Assembly: GCA_964539395.1 (NCBI GenBank)
Contig: CAZIIU010000008.1
Location: forward strand, 1-64,000
From: M55B112 sp964539395
GTDB taxonomy: Bacteria; Bacteroidota; Bacteroidia; Bacteroidales; GCA-2748055
DNA length: 64,000 bases
Reading direction: 5' to 3'
Shown: positions 43,399 through 50,571 of the stretch, in pieces
Layout: each line of letters begins with the position of its first letter
How positions within the stretch are numbered: position 1 is the stretch's first letter
The notes under the pieces: model-generated
Told to the model about the DNA's origin: nothing
Database searches by the model: none
Seen by the model: the letters and a program-made list of their open reading frames with translations, nothing else
Made by a program: the position numbers and the translations under genes

Positions 43399-44263
43399 TC
43401 AATTAATTGTAGTTGTCCTGTTATTAAGTGGATGTGGCAGCCAGGGTTCTCAGAATGAAAAAGATAGAATTGCAGTTAGTATCCTGCCCCAGAAATATTT
43501 CGTTTCAAAAATAGCAGGCGACCAATTTGAGATCAACGTCCTTATTCCCCCGGGGGCAAGTCCTGCCACCTATGAGCCAACTCCTTCACAAATGGCATCC
43601 CTTTCACAAACCGATTTATACATGAAGCTGGGTCATACAGGTTTTGAAATGGCATGGATGGAAAAACTTGCATCCACAAATGATCAAATGAAAATTATCG
43701 ATCTATCCGAAGGTGTTGATCTCATTATTGAAGATGTGTTACATGAGCACACCCACGAGCATGATCACCATCACGGCGGAGTTGATCCTCATATCTGGTT
43801 ATCACCCAGAAACGCTATGGTCATTGCAAAGAACATCTCCCATGCTCTTATTTCTGAGTATCCGGAATTCGCTGAATCTTTCAGCTCCAATCTTGCTTTG
43901 TTTCTTCATGAGTTGGACACCCTGGATAGTTACATTTCAAAAGAATTGTCCGAACTGACGTCTAATAGTTTTTTCATCTATCATCCTTCACTTTCGTATT
44001 ATGCAAGAGATTATGATCTGAAACAGTATCCAATGGAACTTGGAGGGAAGACACCATCTGCTTCCCATATGAGAAACCTGATCGATACTGCCAGAAAAGC
44101 GGGGATCCGCGTCATCTTTCTTCAAATGCAATTCGATGAAAAAAATGCAGAGGTTCTGTCAAAAGAGACCGGGGCTGAAATTATACAAATCAATCCCTTG
44201 GATGTTGAATGGTTTGATCAGATGCTGTATATTACAAAAACGCTGAAAGAGAACCTGCAATGA
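43385..44263 (+). CDS. znuA: Zinc ABC transporter substrate-binding lipoprotein
   Basis: A 292-residue lipoprotein (LLLSGC, Cys17) of the cluster 9 (ZnuA/TroA) family that captures Zn2+ (or Mn2+) in the periplasm. Features are VSILPQKYFVSKIAGDQFEI, LIPPGASPATYEPTPSQM, a His-rich loop (HEHTHEHDHHHGG, residues ~118-130) followed by VDPHIWLSPRNA, and FIYHPSLSYYARDYDL. The His-rich loop favours zinc. It overlaps both neighbours (yidD by 14 bp, znuC by 4 bp), so translation is coupled. Confidence 0.92.
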   Translation: MSRINQLIVVVLLLSGCGSQGSQNEKDRIAVSILPQKYFVSKIAGDQFEINVLIPPGASPATYEPTPSQMASLSQTDLYMKLGHTGFEMAWMEKLASTNDQMKIIDLSEGVDLIIEDVLHEHTHEHDHHHGGVDPHIWLSPRNAMVIAKNISHALISEYPEFAESFSSNLALFLHELDTLDSYISKELSELTSNSFFIYHPSLSYYARDYDLKQYPMELGGKTPSASHMRNLIDTARKAGIRVIFLQMQFDEKNAEVLSKETGAEIIQINPLDVEWFDQMLYITKTLKENLQ

Positions 44264-45003
44264 AGAAACCGCTTGTGTCCCTAAAAAATATCTCTGCAGG
44301 CTACCCGGGAAATCTTGTTCTCAGAGGTGTTTCAATGGATATTGAACCCGACGACTTTACCGGTATAATTGGTCCGAATGGGGGTGGAAAAACCACACTT
44401 CTTATGGTCATACTCGGACTGTTAAAACCCATCGAAGGGACTCTCAAACGAAATATCGGGAAACATGATATAGGATACCTGCCCCAGGTGAGCCAGTTTG
44501 ATGGACAGTTTCCCATCACGGTTGAAAATGTTGTACTCTCTGGCCTTTCATCAGGAATTAATATCCGAAGAAAGAAACATCCTGAATCAGTTCAGAAAGT
44601 CAGGGCCATTCTTAATTCTGTAGGAATTTCAGAACTCAGTCATCGACCGATAGGAGAACTTTCAGGGGGCGAGCTGCAACGTACCATGCTGGCGCGAGCA
44701 ATCGTTTCATCCCCAAAACTCCTGATCCTGGATGAACCAAATACTTACGTTGACAACCGCTTCGAACTGGAGCTCTACAGAATTCTGGATGAACTCAATA
44801 AGAAAATGTCCATATTGCTTGTGTCGCATGATCTGGGAATAATTTCACCTTACATTAAGTCAATTGCATGTGTCAATGGAACATTGCATTATCACCCTTC
44901 AAACCAGATAACCAATGAACAATTAAAGGTTTATAATTGTCCGATCGAACTTATAACCCATGGTCCCGTACCACACAGGGTAATTGAGGAACATAAACAG
45001 TGA
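44260..45003 (+). CDS. znuC: Zinc ABC transporter ATP-binding protein
   Basis: The 247-residue ATPase of the importer: Walker A GPNGGGKTTLLM, signature LSGGELQRTMLARAI, Walker B LLILDEPNTYVD and the switch His in LLVSHDLG. The start overlaps the znuA stop (ATGA). The last ~45 residues (after the H-loop) are a family-typical extension. It energises ZnuB at the inner membrane. Confidence 0.94.
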   Translation: MKKPLVSLKNISAGYPGNLVLRGVSMDIEPDDFTGIIGPNGGGKTTLLMVILGLLKPIEGTLKRNIGKHDIGYLPQVSQFDGQFPITVENVVLSGLSSGINIRRKKHPESVQKVRAILNSVGISELSHRPIGELSGGELQRTMLARAIVSSPKLLILDEPNTYVDNRFELELYRILDELNKKMSILLVSHDLGIISPYIKSIACVNGTLHYHPSNQITNEQLKVYNCPIELITHGPVPHRVIEEHKQ

Positions 45004-45007
45004 TATA

Positions 45008-45832
45008 ATGGAACTGATCCGGTTATTCGAATATGAGTTTCTCAGAAATGCATTCTTAGCTGCACTCCTGATGTCTGTTACATGCGGATTGGTTGGCACA
45101 TACATTGTCGCAAGGCGCATGGTATTTATTAGTGGTGGAATTACCCATGCCTCATTTGGAGGTGTCGGGATTAGTTATTATTTCGGATGGTCCCCGATCG
45201 CTGGTGCAGCTGTGTTTGCAGTTGCTGCAGCACTTATCACCGAAAACCTGACCAGAAAAAAGCGGATCAGGAACGACTCACTTATCGCTGTTATGTGGTC
45301 ATTTGGTATGGCCATCGGGATCATCTTTGTTTACCTAACACCGGGTTACTCTCCAAACCTGATGAGCTTTCTGTTCGGCAGTATTATCACCGTTACCCCC
45401 ACAGATCTATCATTAATGGCTGCCCTCACAATTATTGTCAGCCTTATATTCATTCTGTTCTACCGGGTTATCCTGTTTGTCTCGTTCGATGAACAATTTG
45501 CCAGGACCCGTGGCATCCCGGTGATGTTTGTAAACTACCTGCTGATAATTCTTGTTGCTCTTACAATTGTATTGAGCATTCGTGTTGCCGGGATCATTCT
45601 TGTACTCAGTTTGCTAACCATACCTCAGAATACCGCAAATCTTTTTTCAAACAGTTTTGGCCGTATCCTGGTATGGTCAGTTATAATCGGGTTTATTGGT
45701 GCAATTACTGGATTAGTCACTTCTTACTTCCTGAATATCCCTTCAGGAGCTACAATAATTTTCAGCCTGGTCGTAATCTACCTGATCGGTCGAAGCATAA
45801 AATCCATCATGAGCAGAAAACCCAGTGCATAA
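45008..45832 (+). CDS. znuB: Zinc ABC transporter permease
   Basis: A 274-residue inner-membrane permease with about eight helices of the ABC-3 family: RNAFLAALLMSVTCGLVGTY, RRMVFISGGITHASFGGVGI and MSFLFGSIITVTPTDL, with the coupling region FDEQFARTRGIPV. I chose the ATG at 45008, 4 bp after the znuC stop; an ATG at 44984 inside znuC is an alternative that adds 8 polar residues. It is the last gene of the zinc operon. Confidence 0.93.
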   Translation: MELIRLFEYEFLRNAFLAALLMSVTCGLVGTYIVARRMVFISGGITHASFGGVGISYYFGWSPIAGAAVFAVAAALITENLTRKKRIRNDSLIAVMWSFGMAIGIIFVYLTPGYSPNLMSFLFGSIITVTPTDLSLMAALTIIVSLIFILFYRVILFVSFDEQFARTRGIPVMFVNYLLIILVALTIVLSIRVAGIILVLSLLTIPQNTANLFSNSFGRILVWSVIIGFIGAITGLVTSYFLNIPSGATIIFSLVVIYLIGRSIKSIMSRKPSA

Positions 45833-45904
45833 ACAAAGAAGGTAAACGCTTTTTGAACTGGTTGATTATTTTAACTAATTTCGTGCCGATAAAACAGAAC
45901 AGAC

Positions 45905-46717
45905 ATGGAACAACAAAAAATCATTGAAAACGCCTGGGAAAACAGGGAACTGCTAAAAGATAAAGGTGTTCAGGCTATAATCAGTGAAGTGATAGAGATG
46001 CTCGATAACGGTAAGATCAGAGTAGCCGAAAGAGTTGGCGGGAAATGGCAGGTCAACAATTGGGTAAAAAAGGCGGTGATTCTCTACTTCCCGATTCGAA
46101 AAATGGAAGCGATTGAGGTGCCTCCTTTTGAATTTCATGACAAAATTCCTCTTAAAAAAGGGTATATGGAAAAAGGGATACGCGTCGTACCCCATGCCAT
46201 AGCCAGGTATGGGTCATATATCTCCTCGGGAGTAATCATGATGCCATCATATATCAATATCGGAGCATATGTTGATTCGGGTACCATGGTTGATACCTGG
46301 GCAACTGTTGGTTCCTGTGCCCAAATAGGCAGGAACGTACACCTGAGTGGTGGTGTTGGTATTGGCGGAGTTCTTGAGCCCGTTCAGGCGGCCCCTGTAA
46401 TTATCGAGGATGATTGCTTTATCGGTTCCCGCAGCATTGTTGTGGAAGGGGTAAGGATTGAAAGTGAAGCTGTTTTGGGTGCCAACGTTGTGATTACACA
46501 GTCGACTCGGATAATCGATGTTTCCAGCAAAGAACCGGTCGAACACAAAGGTGTTGTCCCGGCCCGTTCAGTAGTTATACCGGGCTCCTTCACAAAAACA
46601 TTCCCTGCCGGCAACTACCAGGTTGCCTGTGCCCTGATTGTCGGAAAACGCAAACCTTCCACCGATCTGAAAACTTCTCTCAATGATGCACTGCGGGAAT
46701 ATAATGTAGCTGTCTGA
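45905..46717 (+). CDS. dapD: Tetrahydrodipicolinate N-succinyltransferase
   Basis: A 270-residue trimeric left-handed beta-helix enzyme of the lysine/meso-DAP pathway, transferring succinyl from succinyl-CoA. Hexapeptide repeats run through the middle (SGVIMMPSYINIGAYVDSGTM, GRNVHLSGGVGIGGVLEP, DDCFIGSRSIVVEGV). The N-terminal helical domain and the C-terminal VVPARSVVIPGSFTKTFPAG are typical. Its stop overlaps the next gene's start by 1 bp (TGATG). Confidence 0.95.
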   Translation: MEQQKIIENAWENRELLKDKGVQAIISEVIEMLDNGKIRVAERVGGKWQVNNWVKKAVILYFPIRKMEAIEVPPFEFHDKIPLKKGYMEKGIRVVPHAIARYGSYISSGVIMMPSYINIGAYVDSGTMVDTWATVGSCAQIGRNVHLSGGVGIGGVLEPVQAAPVIIEDDCFIGSRSIVVEGVRIESEAVLGANVVITQSTRIIDVSSKEPVEHKGVVPARSVVIPGSFTKTFPAGNYQVACALIVGKRKPSTDLKTSLNDALREYNVAV

Positions 46718-47832
46718 TGCGTATCGGGTTTGATGCAAAAAGAGCTTTCCATAACAACACCGGTTTAGGGAATTACAGCCGGTCAGTGATCAATGCACTC
46801 TGCAGGCTTTATCCCGACAATGAATATAACCTTTATACTCCCTCAAAGAGTAGTACAGGGATGTACATTCATCCCGTAAATGCTTACGTTGGGTTGCCAC
46901 CGGTCCAGTTTTCAGGTCTGCTGAAGAACTATTGGCGCACATTCGGTCTGGGAAGGCAACTGGTTAAGGATAACATTGATCTTTTCCACGGACTTTCGAA
47001 TGAGATTCCTTACGGTCTGCGAAAGACCGGTATAAAAAGTGTTGTAACGATCCACGACCTGATCTTTATGCGCTTACCCAGTTTATACCATCCGGCAGAC
47101 AGGTATATTTATGAGAAGAAGGTGAGAAATGCAATAAAAACGGCAGACAGGATCATTGCGATCAGCAGACAAACAAAAGATGACCTTGTAGACATATTTA
47201 ACGCTGATGAGCGCAAGATCAGAGTTATCTACCAGGGATGTAACCCCTGGTTTTATAGCAGGGTAAGAGAGGAAATTAAAGTGGAGATTCGTGAAAAGTA
47301 CAAGCTTCCTTCCAAGTACCTGCTTTATATAGGTACCATAGAGAAAAGGAAGAATCTGCTTACAATCATCCGCGCAATTCATGAAAGCCAGATAAAAACT
47401 CCTCTGGTGGTAGTTGGAAGAAAAACAAACTACTTTGAAACAGTAAAAAAGTATATCGATAACCACCGGATTAAGCATATTGTTTTTTACCATCACATTG
47501 AAAATAAAGACCTGCCAGCGATCTACCAGCAAGCTGAGGCCTTCATATATCCCAGTTATTATGAAGGTTTTGGGATACCTGTGCTGGAAGCTTTAAATTC
47601 GGGTATTCCGGTAATAACCACACGTGGCGGCTGCCTGGAAGAGACCGCTGGCAATGGCGCTTTGTTCATTGATCCAGGCAATCAGGACCAGCTGGCGGAA
47701 GCTATCAGGTCTGTGACAGAAAACCGGGAAATACGCCAGAAACTGGTTGCGGAAGGTAAAAAACATGCTCTACTCTTCAGAGAAGAAAATACAATCCCTG
47801 AGCTAATTGAACTTTACAAAGAATGCCTGTAA
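46717..47832 (+). CDS. GT4-family glycosyltransferase
   Basis: A 371-residue GT-B glycosyltransferase, with MRIGFDAKRAFHNNTGLGNYS at the N-terminus, SVVTIHDLIFMRLPSLYHP, and the donor site YPSYYEGFGIPVLEALNSG with the ExxxxxxxE spacing. It resembles mannosyl- or glucosyltransferases of cell-surface polysaccharide synthesis. It is cytosolic, with no polysaccharide locus beside it. It starts on the dapD stop and ends overlapping tsaC by 10 bp, so the three genes form one operon. Confidence 0.88.
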   Translation: MRIGFDAKRAFHNNTGLGNYSRSVINALCRLYPDNEYNLYTPSKSSTGMYIHPVNAYVGLPPVQFSGLLKNYWRTFGLGRQLVKDNIDLFHGLSNEIPYGLRKTGIKSVVTIHDLIFMRLPSLYHPADRYIYEKKVRNAIKTADRIIAISRQTKDDLVDIFNADERKIRVIYQGCNPWFYSRVREEIKVEIREKYKLPSKYLLYIGTIEKRKNLLTIIRAIHESQIKTPLVVVGRKTNYFETVKKYIDNHRIKHIVFYHHIENKDLPAIYQQAEAFIYPSYYEGFGIPVLEALNSGIPVITTRGGCLEETAGNGALFIDPGNQDQLAEAIRSVTENREIRQKLVAEGKKHALLFREENTIPELIELYKECL

Positions 47833-48395
47833 TGAGAGCTGATATACTTGCAGCACTGAATGTGCTGAGAAAAGGTGGTATTATCATTTACCCCACAGAT
47901 ACTATCTGGGGAATCGGTTGTGATGCAACAAATGAAACGGCTGTTTCGAGAGTATATGATATCAAGGAACGAAACGATAATAAGAGCATGTTGGTTCTTC
48001 TTCATTCAGAAAGCCTATTGCCCTCTTATGTTCGTGAAGTCCCCGAAATAGCATGGCAACTGATAGAAGCTTCGGTTGACCCACTAACCATCATCTACCC
48101 GGAAGCAAAAAACCTTGCAGGAAACCTGACCGGACCAGATGGAAGCATCGGAATTAGGGTTGTGAATGACCCCTTCTGCTCCCAGTTGATTTCACAGTTC
48201 AAAAAACCAATTGTTTCAACCTCTGCCAACATCTCCGGAACATCATCCCCGTCAAACTTCAATGAGATTGACAAAGCCCTTCTTCAAAAAGTGGATTATG
48301 TTGTACGATGGAGACAGGATGATCTAGCCGGGGGAAAGCCATCATCGATCATTAAGCTGGGAATAAGTGGTAAAATCGAAATCATCAGGAAATAA
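47823..48395 (+). CDS. tsaC: L-threonylcarbamoyladenylate synthase (TsaC/YrdC family)
   Basis: This enzyme makes threonylcarbamoyl-AMP from threonine, bicarbonate and ATP, for t6A37 in tRNA. The 190 residues have GGIIIYPTDTIWGIGCDA, IKERNDNKSMLVLLHS, the conserved S-T-S-A-N motif PIVSTSANISGT, and a C-terminal GKPSSII. The length fits TsaC rather than the larger Sua5. The product feeds the modification that MtaB (28.5 kb) extends. It overlaps the rimM 3' end by 11 bp on the opposite strand. Confidence 0.93.
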   Translation: MPVMRADILAALNVLRKGGIIIYPTDTIWGIGCDATNETAVSRVYDIKERNDNKSMLVLLHSESLLPSYVREVPEIAWQLIEASVDPLTIIYPEAKNLAGNLTGPDGSIGIRVVNDPFCSQLISQFKKPIVSTSANISGTSSPSNFNEIDKALLQKVDYVVRWRQDDLAGGKPSSIIKLGISGKIEIIRK

Positions 48396-48903
48396 CCAAC
48401 CCTTCCGGAAAATCTGCCATGATTATCCTCCTGTGCAGATCAACTGAAAGAAGATAATCGGCCTGCACAGGCAACATTACCTCAATGTCCTGCCTCTCCA
48501 GCAGCAGTATGGGATTAGTTGGATGATTAAAAAAATCCTTCACGCGATACTGATTGTTCGTCGAAATATCGGTTACAAGAAACCCTATATACTCCTCTGG
48601 CCTGAATGCAGAATCCTGAACTTCTGAATGCCGCTCCGGTTGATCAAACACTTCACAACCTGTATAATGACGGGCTTCATCTTCCGAGTTGATAAATTCA
48701 AACAGAATAATACATTTTTCCCCCGATGAATCATGTGAAATCTCTTCAATAAAGAAAGGGATGCGTTGTCCAGCAATATCGATGAACAAAGGCATCCCTT
48801 GTTGTAGTTTTCTTAGATTCCCAGGATATCCCTTCATAAGCAACCCACCTTTAAACCCATGTGGCTTAATCAGGGTTCCTGTATGGTTCTCCATTTGAGA
48901 CAT
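48385..48903 (-). CDS. rimM: Ribosome maturation factor RimM
   Basis: RimM assists maturation of the 30S subunit head through contact with S19. The 172 residues have the N-terminal barrel (TGTLIKPHGFKGGLLMKGYP, ISHDSSGEKCIILFEFINS) and the C-terminal PRC-barrel (EEYIGFLVTDISTNNQYRV, HPTNPILLLERQDIEVMLPV). I start it at 48903; the frame stays open upstream through the rpsP tail only because of that gene's biased composition. It follows rpsP by 16 bp. trmD, often next, is absent. Confidence 0.92.
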   Translation of the reverse strand: MSQMENHTGTLIKPHGFKGGLLMKGYPGNLRKLQQGMPLFIDIAGQRIPFFIEEISHDSSGEKCIILFEFINSEDEARHYTGCEVFDQPERHSEVQDSAFRPEEYIGFLVTDISTNNQYRVKDFFNHPTNPILLLERQDIEVMLPVQADYLLSVDLHRRIIMADFPEGLVIS

Positions 48904-48919
48904 ACCTGGAAAATCTAAT

Positions 48920-49681
48920 CTACTTTTTCTCTTCCTTATCCTCTTTGTTCTCAGGAACAGGCTCCTCAGACTTAGGTTCCGCAACTTCGGCTTCCTCCTT
49001 CGAACCGGCTTCAGGTTCCTCAGCTTTTGCCTTTTCAGCCTTTGGTTCCTCAGCTTTTGCCTCCTCAGCCTTTGGTTTATCAGTAACAACCTCTTCCTCC
49101 GCTTGGCCTGCCGGCTCAGCATTTACTACTTCCTGCTTCGATTCTTCAGCTTCAGCTTTCTTGTCTTCAGACTCACTTTTATCTGCTTCACCTGCCTCCG
49201 CAGCCGATTTCTCCTTCAATAAATCAGCTCTCTGCTTTTCAATTTCAAGCTGACGTGTCTCACGCACCTTTGCTTCAGCCTCAAATCGGGCTTTTTTCTC
49301 GGCATCTTTGCCCGACTTCAGTTTTTCAACCTTTTCCCGGATTTTACTCTCCTTCTCACTCAACCATTTTTGGAACCGTCTTTCAGCTTCTGCTTCATCA
49401 AAAGCACCTTTTTTAACACCTTCCAAAAGGTGTTTCTTGTACATGACCCCTTTATAGGAGAGAATAGCCCTACATGTGTCTGTAGGTTGAGCGCCATTTT
49501 GTAACCATTTCAATGACTTTTCAAAGTCAATTTCAATGGAAGCAGGATTAGTATTTGGATCATACTGACCCAGCGTTTCTATGAACCTGCCATCCCGTGG
49601 CGCCCTGCTATCAGCAACTACTATAGCGTAGATCTTTGAAAACTTGCGACCCCGTCGCGCTAATCTGATTTTTACAGGCAT
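48920..49681 (-). CDS. rpsP: 30S ribosomal protein S16 with long charged tail
   Basis: The S16 core is residues 1-~85 (MPVKIRLARRGRKFSKIYAI, VVADSRAPRDGRFIETLGQY), followed by an extension that makes the protein 253 residues; the canonical S16 is 80-90. Residues ~90-180 are predicted helical (RRFQKWLSEKESKIREKVEK), and the end is a Glu/Ala/Lys-rich low-complexity repeat (AEEAKAEEPKAEKAKAEEPE). Moderate extensions are usual in Bacteroidota S16, but the repeated acidic tail is long. The start at 49681 matches the family N-terminus. The promoter is at 49724-49753. Confidence 0.93.
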   Translation of the reverse strand: MPVKIRLARRGRKFSKIYAIVVADSRAPRDGRFIETLGQYDPNTNPASIEIDFEKSLKWLQNGAQPTDTCRAILSYKGVMYKKHLLEGVKKGAFDEAEAERRFQKWLSEKESKIREKVEKLKSGKDAEKKARFEAEAKVRETRQLEIEKQRADLLKEKSAAEAGEADKSESEDKKAEAEESKQEVVNAEPAGQAEEEVVTDKPKAEEAKAEEPKAEKAKAEEPEAGSKEEAEVAEPKSEEPVPENKEDKEEKK

Positions 49682-49723
49682 ACTCTTAAAATTTAAATTA
49701 TACCAATTTTTAAAACGTGGCTG

Positions 49724-49753
49724 CAAAGGTAGGCTTTCCAATTAGAAATCCAA
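49724..49753 (-). promoter_or_regulatory. Promoter of rpsP-rimM
   Basis: On the minus strand, TTG (49753-49751) and TACCTTTG (49731-49724) are 19 bp apart, a good Bacteroidota promoter. The leader to the ATG at 49681 would be about 35-40 nt. Confidence 0.65.
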
Positions 49754-49876
49754 TACATTAAATGGCAAAAACAACAACCGCTGCCTATATTTACCCGGAA
49801 TATACCGTGCTTTTTGATGACAAATAATCACCAAACCAGTGATTCGAAATTTGATTTACGAGAGCCGGAGGGACAG

Positions 49877-50245
49877 TTAGTTAACTATGAGTTTTTCTGA
49901 ATAGACCTTATCTCCGTGAGTAATCTTTACAAAATAGAGCCCTTGCTGAAGGGAACTTACATCCAATTCCGCTTTATAAAGCTTCTGCACATAAATCAAT
50001 CTTCCTTCGTATTTTAAAACCATTTTACCTGTCAGATCAATGACTTGAATCACAGGCAGCACTTTGCTCTCCGAATGAAATTCGATCATTAAACGATCTT
50101 TGACGGGATTCGGATAAACAGATAATTTCTCATCGTTGGAGAACTGGTATGCTGATTCACGGGTATAGGATGAACCTGTTGACAGAAAAAGGGTCCAGGC
50201 TATGATAAACAGGATTGACAGTGTACGTGTAATTCTGTGTTCCAT
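49877..50245 (-). CDS. Minimal secreted protein with T9SS type A sorting domain
   Basis: A 122-residue protein composed of a Sec signal peptide (TLSILFIIAWTLFLSTGSS, residues ~8-26) and, after ~12 linker residues, a full T9SS type A sorting domain (LSVYPNPVKDRLMIEF, VIDLTGKMVL, LQQGLYFVKITHGDKVYSEK). There is no space for another domain. Sorting domains normally hang behind a large exoprotein, so this may be a stand-alone domain, a remnant of a decayed exoprotein gene, or a small surface peptide. The start at 50245 precedes a good signal peptide; upstream in-frame codons give no extra signal. Confidence 0.75.
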   Translation of the reverse strand: MEHRITRTLSILFIIAWTLFLSTGSSYTRESAYQFSNDEKLSVYPNPVKDRLMIEFHSESKVLPVIQVIDLTGKMVLKYEGRLIYVQKLYKAELDVSSLQQGLYFVKITHGDKVYSEKLIVN

Positions 50246-50571
50246 GATTCTGCTTTTCAAATTATGCTGCAAAAACCGAGCCATAATATAACTAAATTCT
50301 ATCACTTTTACAACAGGCAACAAGCTGTATTGCACCCGAATGTTATGAACATCTAATAAAAGAACCGAACAAATTGAAATCTCTGTCTGAATCGAACCCT
50401 CAGGAATTACTGCTGAGAACTTCAGTGAATGAGGATACACCCTGCTTCTCCTTTTGTTAAAACTTATGAACAAACCGGACATTTCTCAACCAAATACTAT
50501 ACCTTTATATTCAAATCATTTCTTATGTTAATTGTCTGTTATTTAACTATATAGGACCATTTTTAATCGCT
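50246..50571. other. 326-bp intergenic stretch upstream of dnaE
   Basis: AT-rich spacer between divergent genes (T9SS-tagged protein and dnaE). It should hold both promoters, but neither matches TAnnTTTG well. I see no RNA gene, repeat or decayed reading frame that I can name. Confidence 0.4.

Noticed and set aside
48904..49122. N-terminal extension of rimM into the rpsP tail, giving an Arg/Lys-rich protein
   Set aside because: RimM homology starts at 48903, and the Arg/Lys/Leu-rich extension is the rpsP repeat read in another frame.
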